A DNA stretch of 39,814 nt, from positions 1 through 39,814 of IMG/VR virus record IMGVR_UViG_3300032236_000429; one strand, given 5' to 3'. This document shows positions 5,539 through 13,354 of the stretch, in pieces (position 1 is the first letter of the stretch; every line of letters begins with the position of its first letter). This DNA is from a virus. A program made the translations under genes and the position numbers. The notes beneath the pieces were generated by a model. It saw only the letters and a list, made by a program, of their open reading frames with translations, had not been told where the DNA came from and did no database searches.

Positions 5539-7515
5539 GTGATCCAAAATTCTGATTTCTTAGCGATTCTATCGGATCTAGCGCCAGATGGAACAACACT
5601 ATGGACGAATGCCTTTAATGGAGATCCAGGACTACCGCGTACGCCATGGGGTGGATCAAAATACATACCGGATCAGAGCGATGTAGACGGTCTTATCAAT
5701 CGCAACACTTATTATTCTGTTGCCGCATTGCGTCCAAAAAACGGAACGGTGCGAAGAAAGAACGCGTATTTTGATCGGCTTCTGGTTTTGGTCGCGGATG
5801 ATCCAGACATTACAAAGCTCAACGGTGAGGCCAGTTTCGTTATAGAGACTAGCCCAGGCAACTATCAGGTTGGCTTGTTCATCAAGGCAGATGATCCGAA
5901 CGCGGCCAATATCTCTGTCGTTAGCGGTCTGCTATCCGCCATGGCCAGCATTGGCCTAATGCCAGTCGATGCTTCCGGCAACAATGCAGTGCGCTATTGT
6001 CGTTTGCCTGTTGGCGTTAATCAAAAGCCAAGAGACACAGGTGACTTTGAACATCGGCTTTGCGAATGGAATCCTGAGACTGAATATAGTTTGCTTGATG
6101 CAGCAGAAGTGTTTGGTGTTAGTTTCGACTCGACACAAGATGCTATAGCCGCAAGCTCATCCTATGTGCCACAGGATAAAAAGCTGCATGATGCGGTGGA
6201 CGCAATCATATCCGGAGAGAATCTACACCAGAGCACGATCAAGGTTGCAGCAAGTCTTATCGGATCAGGTCTAAATGGCGGGGCGGCGACTAATGTCCTT
6301 CGCGCCATCATGGAGCAATCTAAGCGCAAGGTTATTGATTACAAGGTCTGGAAAGAGCGCTATGACTGCATACCGGAGGCTGTTCGATCTGCTGAGAAAT
6401 TTTCTCCAGAAGAGGAAGAAATTCTGGCCACTGGCGAATCTGAGCATGTCTATAGCTTGGATCAATTAAAGCCAGTCGAGTTTGTGATCGACGGATTCAT
6501 CAGCAACAAAATCACGGTTGTTGCCGGTCCTCCAGGTGTAGGAAAGACCAGTCTATTAGTTCCGCTATCTTTTCATGCTGCTCATTTATGCGATCCTGAG
6601 TCAGAGATTAAGCCAGTCCTTAGGCGCAGAGTGATCTATGTCACAGAAGATGCGGATCAGGTTGAACGCATAATCTATGGCATTTGTAAGCATGAGCAAC
6701 TTAAAGAGCCAGATGAAGGCTTTCGGTACTGGTTCCGAATCGAGAATGCAAGGCGCAAAAAAGGCGATGATCTAGCCTCATTCATAAAAAACATGCGCGA
6801 GAACTATTCATTAAACCTTGGACCCGATCACAATAACTATATTGTTGAGCCTTTAATAGTATTAGATACCAGTAACGCTACTATTGACTTGGATAATGAA
6901 AATGATAACGCGGAGGCTGGAAAGATTATTGCGGACATTAAAAGCGCAATAGGAAAATCTGCTGTCTGGTTAGTTGCGCATACTAGCAAGGTAACAAGCA
7001 AAACAGAAGTTGAGCAAATGTCTGCAAGAGGCGCCGGAGCATTTGAAGGCGATGCAAACGCGGTTGCTTACTTATTAAACCTAGACGGAAACAGGTTTCT
7101 AACGCTCGGTAAAAGACGTTTTGAGGCTGATTATACAGATATTAGGTTCGAGTCTTTTGCTGATTCAGAGCAAGTAACAACGCCATGGGGAACTACTCAG
7201 ACAGTACGGTATCGTTATGGCATTCCATGTATATCAAGTGCAGAAGAAAGAATAGAAATAAAAGAAGCTGGCGCAGAAGCGGCAAAGGCTCAGAAGCGAG
7301 TCTCAGTACGTCAGAAGATCCTGCAAATCCTGGCGGATGAAGGCGACATGTCCAAGAGCCAGATGCAAAAGACCCTTGGCGGAAAGAAGGAATTGAACAT
7401 GGAAGTCATTGACGACCTCATCGCTCAAGGACTCATTAGCGTATCAGCCGGTGCCAAGAATGCGATCATTCTTCATGTCGTCAATCCGCGTCCATATCGC
7501 CAAAATGACAAATAA
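5539..7515 (+). CDS. Replication protein: RepB-like primase with RepA-type helicase
   Basis: A 658-residue multidomain protein. Residues 1 to about 190 resemble a RepB-type (archaeo-eukaryotic) primase: WGGSKYIPD near the start, an acidic LLVLVADDPD strand and a VRYCRLPVGVNQK segment. A helical linker follows. Residues 310-560 form a RecA-fold AAA_25/RepA helicase with Walker A GPPGVGKTS (330-338), an IVLDTSNA Walker B strand and WLVAHTSK. The last 80 residues look like a winged helix (KILQILADEGDMSKSQMQK). The gene starts with GTG, 11 bases after cro. Directly downstream are iterons and a hairpin, so this is the likely initiator and helicase of phage replication. Overall role is confident; primase activity is inferred. 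Confidence 0.8.
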   Translation: MIQNSDFLAILSDLAPDGTTLWTNAFNGDPGLPRTPWGGSKYIPDQSDVDGLINRNTYYSVAALRPKNGTVRRKNAYFDRLLVLVADDPDITKLNGEASFVIETSPGNYQVGLFIKADDPNAANISVVSGLLSAMASIGLMPVDASGNNAVRYCRLPVGVNQKPRDTGDFEHRLCEWNPETEYSLLDAAEVFGVSFDSTQDAIAASSSYVPQDKKLHDAVDAIISGENLHQSTIKVAASLIGSGLNGGAATNVLRAIMEQSKRKVIDYKVWKERYDCIPEAVRSAEKFSPEEEEILATGESEHVYSLDQLKPVEFVIDGFISNKITVVAGPPGVGKTSLLVPLSFHAAHLCDPESEIKPVLRRRVIYVTEDADQVERIIYGICKHEQLKEPDEGFRYWFRIENARRKKGDDLASFIKNMRENYSLNLGPDHNNYIVEPLIVLDTSNATIDLDNENDNAEAGKIIADIKSAIGKSAVWLVAHTSKVTSKTEVEQMSARGAGAFEGDANAVAYLLNLDGNRFLTLGKRRFEADYTDIRFESFADSEQVTTPWGTTQTVRYRYGIPCISSAEERIEIKEAGAEAAKAQKRVSVRQKILQILADEGDMSKSQMQKTLGGKKELNMEVIDDLIAQGLISVSAGAKNAIILHVVNPRPYRQNDK

Positions 7516-7616
7516 AAAGGGAACAGCTAAACGTGTTTTTTGGCATCAAAATTATTCCAAAATGAGACACAAAAAATGTCGTTTTAGTAGTTGTTCCCTC
7601 CTAAGGAAAATAAGCA

Positions 7617-7667
7617 GGGAACAGGTCGTGAGAACTAAGATTTCTCACTAGACCTGCACCCGTTCCC
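7617..7667. repeat. Long inverted repeat in candidate origin
   Basis: Three nested arms pair: GGGAA/TTCCC (7617-7621, 7663-7667), CAGGTC/GACCTG (7622-7627, 7651-7656) and GTGAGAA/TTCTCAC (7628-7634, 7642-7648), with a seven-base loop and small bulges on the right side. The inner 13 pairs are perfect apart from a two-base bulge. There is no T-run after it, so it is not a standard terminator. The outer arm is itself an iteron word. Confidence 0.75.
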
Positions 7668-7677
7668 TTGGATGAAA

Positions 7678-7713
7678 GGAACAGCAGGGAACAGCAGGGA
7701 ACAGGGAACAGCA
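7678..7713 (+). repeat. Tandem iterons GGAACAGCA
   Basis: Four head-to-tail copies of GGAACAG (starts 7678, 7688, 7698, 7705), three of them continuing as GGAACAGCA. The first three are 10 bases apart and the last is 7, so the first three lie on one face of the helix. This is the pattern of an initiator-binding iteron cluster. Confidence 0.7.
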
Positions 7714-7757
7714 GAAACCAGCTTGCACGATCATTATCATAATGCAACAATACTTCT

Positions 7758-8123
7758 ATGATTACGCTTCAGCTTCCTTATCCGGTCTCGATGAATGCAA
7801 TCTGGCGAACCTATCGCGGGAAGCAATGCCTGACTCCGGAAGCAAGGCGCTATCGCAACAAGATCAAATACATTGCAAGCCAACACAAAGCAAAACTGAT
7901 CTCTGGTCCGGTCAGTGTTATATTAGAGCTACGGCCAAAGCTAACAATATCTGGCCGCGCTAGTAAAGTACTAATAGACCTGGATAACTGCATTAAAGCA
8001 ACACTGGACGGATTGGAAGGAATCATCATAGACAATGACAGGAACGTAAAGCGCATTTATGCCTACTACGGCGAACCTGTCGAATCCGGTGGACTAATAA
8101 TAACGATTGAGAAATATGAGTAA
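7758..8123 (+). CDS. rusA: RusA-type Holliday junction resolvase
   Basis: A 121-residue protein with the RusA pattern. N-terminal PYPVSMNAIWR is the conserved start, and the acidic active-site cluster is D74, D76 (IDLDN), D84 (TLDGLEG) and D92/D94 (IDND), with K98 as the basic partner. RusA dimers cut Holliday junctions symmetrically, here probably to resolve recombination intermediates made by the Sak4 module and branched DNA before packaging. Length is normal (about 120 residues). No clear ribosome-binding site precedes the ATG. It opens a late-early gene cluster next to the candidate origin. Confidence 0.9.
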   Translation: MITLQLPYPVSMNAIWRTYRGKQCLTPEARRYRNKIKYIASQHKAKLISGPVSVILELRPKLTISGRASKVLIDLDNCIKATLDGLEGIIIDNDRNVKRIYAYYGEPVESGGLIITIEKYE

Positions 8124-8313
8124 CGAACGCTATTTTTCCGAATATATGCCGCGCTGGAAAAGAATAGATAACCCGAATCGGATCAAAGGAATGAAAATGT
8201 TATTCAAGGAAACGAACGGGCCAGCAGTTATCGGTGTCTGGTATGAAGGCTGCAACTGGGAATGGTACTGCGGTCTACCGAAGCATTCGCCTGGGGATAA
8301 ATCTAGTGCCTAA
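8116..8313 (+). CDS. Hypothetical protein, 65 aa
   Basis: A small protein rich in Trp, Tyr and Arg (MSNERYFSEYMPRWKR, then YEGCNWEWYCGLP). The ATG at 8116 overlaps the RusA stop in ATGAGTAA, which favours this start over a TTG at 8107. It overlaps the next gene by eight bases. No family recognised. Confidence 0.5.
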   Translation: MSNERYFSEYMPRWKRIDNPNRIKGMKMLFKETNGPAVIGVWYEGCNWEWYCGLPKHSPGDKSSA

Positions 8314-8554
8314 AGCGAGACAGGATATTATCGGAATGACTATCGGATACTGGACGGTTATCTCTTCAGATCAGGATAAGCAGACGAACAACGGCATTAA
8401 GCGCGTTCTAGTAGCAAAGTGCAGATGCGGCACAGTCCGCTCAGTGTTGGAACAGAATCTTCTCAGCGGCCAGAGCAAGTCCTGTGGATGCCTCCAGAAG
8501 GAACGAGCCAGAGCGTATCAGCAACAACTCTGGGCAAAACGAAAAGCAAAATAG
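8306..8554 (+). CDS. Small cysteine-motif DNA-binding-like protein
   Basis: An 82-residue protein read from a GTG at 8306, which overlaps the preceding stop. It has KCRCG and, after about 20 residues, SCGCL (CxC...CGC), a pattern seen in many small phage proteins of the HNH and AP2 associated type, and ends in a very basic helix (KERARAYQQQLWAKRKAK). Nucleic-acid binding through a small zinc site is likely. No nuclease motif is visible, so it may be a stand-alone DNA-binding remnant. Confidence 0.55.
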   Translation: MPKARQDIIGMTIGYWTVISSDQDKQTNNGIKRVLVAKCRCGTVRSVLEQNLLSGQSKSCGCLQKERARAYQQQLWAKRKAK

Positions 8555-8565
8555 GAGTAAGCATT

Positions 8566-8877
8566 ATGTCAAGTTATGGCCAACTAGAGCTAAACGTCCT
8601 GCGATGGGCAGAGGCTCGCGGCATTCTCAAAAACGGCAATGTTCAGACTCAAATGCTGAAAGCCGTATCAGAAATGGGAGAACTATGCGATGCAGTCATT
8701 AAGCGAGACAAAGACAAGATCGTAGATGGCCTCGGGGATGTTCTGACGGTCTTAGTTATCGTAGCCGACATGGAGGGCATAGATTTACTTTCGTGCCTAG
8801 AATCGGCTTACAATGAGATTAAGGACCGGCGAGGCTATCTCAATCCAAATGGCGTATTTGTGAAGGAGACTGTCTAA
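8566..8877 (+). CDS. MazG-like nucleotide pyrophosphohydrolase
   Basis: A 103-residue all-helical protein with the MazG/dUTPase-superfamily pattern: KAVSEMGELCDAVIKRDK (the ExxE metal-binding helix), then KIVDGLGDVLTVLVIVADM (the ExxD-type second helix, here D-G-L-G-D). It would hydrolyse noncanonical or excess nucleotides to monophosphate, or influence ppGpp as proposed for some phage MazG proteins. The ATG at 8566 has AGGAG eight bases before it. It is coupled to the DUF3310 gene by a TAATG overlap. Fold assignment is good; substrate is unknown. Confidence 0.75.
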   Translation: MSSYGQLELNVLRWAEARGILKNGNVQTQMLKAVSEMGELCDAVIKRDKDKIVDGLGDVLTVLVIVADMEGIDLLSCLESAYNEIKDRRGYLNPNGVFVKETV

Positions 8878-9125
8878 TGCGTGGAGAGCCTAGCATGCAA
8901 GCAGATGCTTACCAGATCGGAGGCGAACATTACAACAGCGCAACGATCCAGCCCTGGAACGCTATCCGCGCATGGATGACAGATGACGAGTTCCGTGGCT
9001 TTCTTATCGGCAATGCGATCAAGTATCTTGCTCGCGCTGGAAAGAAAGACAACAACTCTCTGAAAAGCGATATACTGAAGGCCAGGCATTATCTCGATAA
9101 GCTCTTGGATACGCTCGATGAATGA
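8877..9125 (+). CDS. DUF3310 protein
   Basis: An 82-residue protein with the DUF3310 signature: GGEHYNSATIQPWNAI at the N-terminus, FLIGNAIKYLARAGKKD in the middle and DILKARHYLDKLLD at the end. DUF3310 proteins are widespread in phages, often near nucleotide metabolism genes; their function is not established. The start at 8877 overlaps the MazG stop and has AGGAG eight bases upstream. A second ATG at 8895 also has GGAG eight bases upstream and is nearer the usual family start, so either could be used. Confidence 0.8.
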   Translation: MRGEPSMQADAYQIGGEHYNSATIQPWNAIRAWMTDDEFRGFLIGNAIKYLARAGKKDNNSLKSDILKARHYLDKLLDTLDE

Positions 9126-9285
9126 ATTCATTCACATTTGCGCTAACTGTGAATTCTGGGAAAAGCACCGTGATAGAGCTAACAGTGGCGATTGCCTTCT
9201 TGATATTTATGGCGATGACGGTTTAGAGACTGTCAAAGCAAATGACACTTGCTCATATTGGATGAGTAGATCAGATGAGGATTGA
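9118..9285 (+). CDS. Small four-cysteine protein
   Basis: A 55-residue protein (MNEFIHICANCEFWEKHRD...). It has CANCEFW near the start and GDC...DTCSYW in the second half, so CxxC plus two later cysteines and conserved aromatic residues, suggesting a compact zinc site. Similar CxxC-W microproteins occur next to phage terminases. It overlaps DUF3310 by eight bases and ends just before the small terminase, so it is clearly within the gene string. No function is assigned. Confidence 0.65.
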   Translation: MNEFIHICANCEFWEKHRDRANSGDCLLDIYGDDGLETVKANDTCSYWMSRSDED

Positions 9286-9288
9286 ATT

Positions 9289-9687
9289 GTGATTCTCACA
9301 CCAAAACAGGAAAAGTTTGCATTAGAAGTAGCATCAGGCAAAACACAGTCTGATGCTTATCGTGCTGCGTTTAATGTTAGGCCAACAACCAAAGATACTA
9401 CCGTTAATGTTAGCGCCTCCAAACTGATGGCAGACCCTAATATATCGCAAAGGGTTGAGGAACTAAGAAAACCAATTGCAGATAAAGCAATGGTTACGCT
9501 TGAGTCACATATTGAGCGCTTAAAAGAACTTGCAATGATGGCAATAGATCAAGGTCAAATTGCTGCCGCGATCAAAGCTGAAGAACTCTGCGGCAAGGCT
9601 TCCGGTGTTTATGTTGAGAAGCGTCAAATAACCGGCGCTGACGGTGGTCCGGTTCAACATTCAATCAAGGTGAAGTTTGGAGACTAG
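9289..9687 (+). CDS. terS: Terminase small subunit
   Basis: A 132-residue protein of the Terminase_2 type. The N-terminal LTPKQEKFALEVASGKTQSDAYRAAF is a helix-turn-helix for binding the packaging site (residues 3-28), the ASKLMADPNISQRVEEL segment is the conserved second part, and the C-terminal half is a helical oligomerisation region ending in a flexible tail. It recognises phage DNA and hands it to the large subunit. The start is GTG, three bases after the previous stop. Identity is confident from the sequence and from position before the large subunit. Confidence 0.85.
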   Translation: MILTPKQEKFALEVASGKTQSDAYRAAFNVRPTTKDTTVNVSASKLMADPNISQRVEELRKPIADKAMVTLESHIERLKELAMMAIDQGQIAAAIKAEELCGKASGVYVEKRQITGADGGPVQHSIKVKFGD

Positions 9688-9691
9688 CAAA

Positions 9692-9862
9692 TTGATCCGC
9701 CTCAAAAGCTGGATCAAATCATTGATCTACGGTAAATGTTGCTTCTGTGGTGAAAGTCCCGCGCTAAATAATCCTTGGCCGTTTCGTGCGTCTGGATCGT
9801 GCTGTGATTCATGCAACGATAATTTAGTCATTCCATCACGCATACATGGGAACCACAGCTAA
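9692..9862 (+). CDS. Small CxxC zinc-finger protein between terminase genes
   Basis: A 56-residue protein with CCFC and, about 22 residues on, CCDSC, the shape of a small zinc finger. The best start is TTG at 9692, nine bases after GGAG; a TTG at 9677 would give five more residues. It lies between the terminase subunits and overlaps the large-subunit start by 17 bases. It might assist packaging or DNA cutting but there is no direct evidence. Confidence 0.5.
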   Translation: MIRLKSWIKSLIYGKCCFCGESPALNNPWPFRASGSCCDSCNDNLVIPSRIHGNHS

Positions 9863-11114
9863 ATTCCCCCCCAAGCTGAAAGGCTTATTCGATCCTTACC
9901 GCTATAAGATCCTTCATGGCGGGAGAGGCTCTGGCAAATCTTTTTCTGTGTCTGCTGCATTACTGATCCTTGGCGCTGAAAAGCCAATGCGTATTCTCTG
10001 CACGAGAGAGGTTCAGAAATCCATCAAGCAATCGGTCCATACGCTTCTTGTCGACCAAATACAGACATTAAACCTCGGTTACTTCTACACAGTAACGGAA
10101 ACAGAGATTCGTGGCTTAAATGGCACGATATTCACGTTCTCAGGTCTAGCGAATCACACGGTTGAATCCATCAAGTCGATGGCCAACATTAACATTTGCT
10201 GGATCGAGGAAGCGCAGAGCGTATCTAAAAAGTCCTGGGATATTCTCATTCCAACAATCCGCGCTGAAGAGTCTGAAATCTGGGTCACAATGAATCCGGA
10301 TCTTGACACAGATGACACATACACGCGCTTCATTGCTAATCAGGTTCCAGGTAGCTATGTCGTTCAAGTCAACTACATGGATAACCCATGGTTTCCGACT
10401 GTTCTTGAAAATGAGCGTATCCACTGCGAACGTCATAACAAGAAAGACTATGACAACATTTGGCTAGGCAAGCCAAAGACAGTAGTCGATGGTGCAATCT
10501 ACGCTGATGAGTATCAACTCATGGTTGAACAACATCGAATCAATCTGGTCACGCATGATCCGATGCTCAAGACGCATGTGGTTGTGGATCTCGGCTGGAA
10601 CGATGCAATGTCAATCATCATGGCTCAACGCGCTGGCTCTGAATGTCGCATTGTGGATTACATCGAAGAATCGTTTCAAACTCTCGACTGGTATAGCGCA
10701 GAACTCAAACGCCGCAATTACAACTTCGGCAAGATCTGGCTTCCACATGACGCAGTGCATAAAGACTATAAGACCGGCAAATCTGCCGTTGAGATTATGA
10801 CTGCGCTAGGTTGGGAATGCGAAGTTATACCAATCGGCGATGTAGAACATGGCATAAAACTAAGCAGAATGCTGTTTCCACGTGTCTGGATGGATAAGCA
10901 AAAAACTTTTAGATTACAGGAATGCCTCAAGCGCTATCGTCGCAGTATCAATCAGACTACTGGTCAACCGACTGGACCACTGCACGACGCTTATTCACAC
11001 GGAGCCGATGCATTCAGATATTTAGCAACATGCGTGGATATGTTCCGCAATGACAACATTAAGCGCAGAAAAGAGTATGATACGGGCAAATCTGGCAGCT
11101 GGATGGGCGCATAA
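9846..11114 (+). CDS. terL: Terminase large subunit
   Basis: A 422-residue packaging motor. The ATPase domain has Walker A HGGRGSGKS (24-32) and Walker B NICWIEEAQ (116-124). The C-terminal nuclease domain shows VVDLGWNDAMSI, then LPHDAVHKDYKTGKS and a final HDAYSHGADAFRY, the acidic residues of the RNase H-like fold (Terminase_3/PBSX group). It translocates DNA into the procapsid through the portal and cuts at headful length. It overlaps the small zinc protein and ends two bases before the portal gene. Circular permutation of the assembly agrees with headful packaging. Confidence 0.95.
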   Translation: MGTTAKFPPKLKGLFDPYRYKILHGGRGSGKSFSVSAALLILGAEKPMRILCTREVQKSIKQSVHTLLVDQIQTLNLGYFYTVTETEIRGLNGTIFTFSGLANHTVESIKSMANINICWIEEAQSVSKKSWDILIPTIRAEESEIWVTMNPDLDTDDTYTRFIANQVPGSYVVQVNYMDNPWFPTVLENERIHCERHNKKDYDNIWLGKPKTVVDGAIYADEYQLMVEQHRINLVTHDPMLKTHVVVDLGWNDAMSIIMAQRAGSECRIVDYIEESFQTLDWYSAELKRRNYNFGKIWLPHDAVHKDYKTGKSAVEIMTALGWECEVIPIGDVEHGIKLSRMLFPRVWMDKQKTFRLQECLKRYRRSINQTTGQPTGPLHDAYSHGADAFRYLATCVDMFRNDNIKRRKEYDTGKSGSWMGA

Positions 11115-11116
11115 CT

Positions 11117-13321
11117 ATGAACTTAGATACTGATTCAATCCTTGATTCTCTCGGCGTAGGTGGAGATGAATCAGAATCAACACAGAAGAAACTAGAAACG
11201 ATTCGCAAGCGTTTTGATATCTGTGTTGAAGCGACTGGCCAGAACAGACAGGAGATGTTGGATGACATTCGGTTTGCAAGGCTTGGCGATCAATGGCCGG
11301 AAGCTGCAAAGTACGATAGGGCTAGACCTGGCAAAGAACGCCCGATGCTCACGGTTAATCGCTTGCTCCAGTTCAGAGATCGAGTCGTCAATGAGATCCG
11401 CCAAAATACGCCTAGCATTCGTATTCGCCCCGTAACTGATGGATCAGATCAAGAGACCGCTGAAGTTCTCATGGGCATCATTCGTCATATCCAGGACAAC
11501 AGTAACGCATCCATTGCGTATGACACTGCGGTAGAGTGGCAAGTTGATACTGGTCTCGGCTATATCCGCGTTCGTAACGATTGGGCTGATGACAAGTCAT
11601 TCGATCAGGAAATCTTTATTGATCGTATTGTTGATCCCATGAAGGTCTATCTTGATCCGCATAGCAAGCAGCCTGATGGCTCAGATGCAGAATGGTGCAT
11701 TATTGCCGAAGAGATTCCAAAGGAAGATTTCAAGCGCCTATATCCAGACGTTCCGGAAACTAACTGGGAAGCAGCCGGAAATGGAGATATGCAGGGCTGG
11801 TACACGAAGGATTCAGTACGTCTAGCTGAGTATTACTACATTGAACATTCTGAAGAAGAAATCTATGACGAGGAAACTGGCCGTTCTCGTATGGCGGATG
11901 TTCGCAAGTGCATGTGGTGCAAAGTCACAGGACAGACGGTTTTAGAAGAGGCTGAGATCCCGACTAAATACATTCCGATTATTCCAGTGCTAGGTCATGA
12001 AGTCTGGGTGCAAGGTCGTCGATATTTGTCTGGTCTTGTGCGTAACGCTAAAGACGCTCAGAGGCTCTATAACTACTATCTAAGCGCAAATGCTGAGAAT
12101 GTTGCTCTTGCACCAAAAGCTCCATTCATTGGTGTTGCTGGCCAGTTTGAAACCGATCCGCGATGGGGTAGAGCTAATCAAGAATCTCTGGCTTATCTGG
12201 AATATGATCCAATATCTATTGCTGGAACACCTGTTGGTCCGCCACAAAGAGCGCAACCGCCACAGGCATCAAGCGCAATCATGCAAGCGGTTCAGTTGGC
12301 TGAAAACGACATTATGCAGTCAATGGGTATATATCAGCCAAGTCTAGGCGGCGAATCTAACGAAACGTCTGGACGCGCACTGATGCTACGCCAGAAACAA
12401 ACTGAAACTGGCAACTTCCATTATCAGGACAATCTCAACCGTTCTATCCGCCAATGCGGTCGTATCATTCTAGATATGGTTCCCAAAATATACGATAGAG
12501 CCAGAGTGATTCGTATCCTTGGCGAAGATGGCGTACCGCAGCAAGTCAATGTAGATCCGAATATGCCACAGGCCAGTGCGTATACTGACAATCCAGCCAT
12601 TGACAGCATCTACAATCCGACTATCGGAACGTATGACGTTGTATGCGACTCAGGCCCAAGCTATGCAACGAAGCGCGATGAAGCGGCTAACATGATGCTT
12701 GCTCTAACACAGGCTAATCCCAATCTGTTCAACATGATTGGTGATCTCATGCTGAAGAACATGGACTGGCCAGGTGCTGAAGAGATCAGTAAGCGCTTGC
12801 AAGCAATGCTTCCGCCGAATCTACAGCCTACTGCGGATGGCACTAAAGTAGATCCGCAAGTCATCCAAGCACAGCAGATGATGGAGCAAATGGCGACACA
12901 GATGGAACACATGTCTGCTGAAATGCAAGGATTGCAGAATGAGGCCATGCTGAAGATTCAAGAGGCAGAGCGTCAATGGTTCGATTCTCAGACCAAGCGT
13001 ATCGACGTTGAAGGTAAGCTCATGGTCACGGATCAACAGTTGCAAGCAATGGTCAATGAGAATCTTAAACTAATGCTCGGCATGGGTATGGAAGAGCTTC
13101 CAGAAGAGAATATGGAGTTTGAGTCTCTTGAGGAAACGGCTGCTCCAGGCATTCACAGTGGCGCACCACAGGTTAATCCGAAGATGGATACCGGAAGCCA
13201 GCCAGCGCAACCTAAAGCGCCTAGACAGCCGAAACAGTCAAAGCCCGGAGTAATGGCTAGGAAACCAAATATCGCTGCTCTAACTGGCGAACAGAAGCCA
13301 GAACAGCAGGATGAAATGTAA
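11117..13321 (+). CDS. Portal protein, P22 gp1-like
   Basis: A 734-residue portal, close to the P22 portal length of 725. Diagnostic segments are RPMLTVNRLLQFRDRVVNEIRQN near residue 75, the VLMGIIRHIQ helix, IPIIPVLGHEVWVQGRRYLSGLVRNAKDAQRLYNYYLS (crown-wing region, residues 287-325) and a VCDSGPSYATKRDEA block. A long C-terminal region from about residue 575 is a Gln and Glu-rich coiled coil (QMMEQMATQMEHMSAEMQG), matching the barrel of P22-type portals, followed by a proline and lysine-rich tail. Twelve copies form the DNA channel at one vertex. Identity is confident. Confidence 0.95.
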   Translation: MNLDTDSILDSLGVGGDESESTQKKLETIRKRFDICVEATGQNRQEMLDDIRFARLGDQWPEAAKYDRARPGKERPMLTVNRLLQFRDRVVNEIRQNTPSIRIRPVTDGSDQETAEVLMGIIRHIQDNSNASIAYDTAVEWQVDTGLGYIRVRNDWADDKSFDQEIFIDRIVDPMKVYLDPHSKQPDGSDAEWCIIAEEIPKEDFKRLYPDVPETNWEAAGNGDMQGWYTKDSVRLAEYYYIEHSEEEIYDEETGRSRMADVRKCMWCKVTGQTVLEEAEIPTKYIPIIPVLGHEVWVQGRRYLSGLVRNAKDAQRLYNYYLSANAENVALAPKAPFIGVAGQFETDPRWGRANQESLAYLEYDPISIAGTPVGPPQRAQPPQASSAIMQAVQLAENDIMQSMGIYQPSLGGESNETSGRALMLRQKQTETGNFHYQDNLNRSIRQCGRIILDMVPKIYDRARVIRILGEDGVPQQVNVDPNMPQASAYTDNPAIDSIYNPTIGTYDVVCDSGPSYATKRDEAANMMLALTQANPNLFNMIGDLMLKNMDWPGAEEISKRLQAMLPPNLQPTADGTKVDPQVIQAQQMMEQMATQMEHMSAEMQGLQNEAMLKIQEAERQWFDSQTKRIDVEGKLMVTDQQLQAMVNENLKLMLGMGMEELPEENMEFESLEETAAPGIHSGAPQVNPKMDTGSQPAQPKAPRQPKQSKPGVMARKPNIAALTGEQKPEQQDEM

Positions 13322-13354
13322 AGGTTCGATCCAATAATTGTAAAAGGAGTAGGT

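Larger units (their letters stand above)
7516..7757. other. Non-coding candidate replication origin
   Basis: A 242-base gap between the primase-helicase and RusA, the longest intergenic stretch of the window. It holds at least seven copies of a GGGAACA-type word in both orientations (7519, 7592 inverted, 7617, 7661 inverted, and four in 7678-7713), an A/T-rich stretch at 7528-7590 and a long hairpin at 7617-7667. Iterons plus an AT-rich segment beside an initiator gene are typical of a theta origin. An alternative is a termination and antitermination region. Confidence 0.55.

Noticed and set aside
7505-7651. Basic 48-residue frame MTNKKGTAKR... after the primase-helicase
   Set aside because: It overlaps the iterons and the hairpin, has no ribosome-binding site and no family resemblance; the non-coding reading is better supported.
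7678-7713. Short CRISPR-like repeats
   Set aside because: Copies are contiguous with no spacers and only 7-10 bases apart; they are iterons.
8566-8877. Longer MazG-like protein starting at 8419
   Set aside because: The upstream part overlaps the cysteine-motif gene in another frame and has no ribosome-binding site; AGGAG supports ATG 8566.
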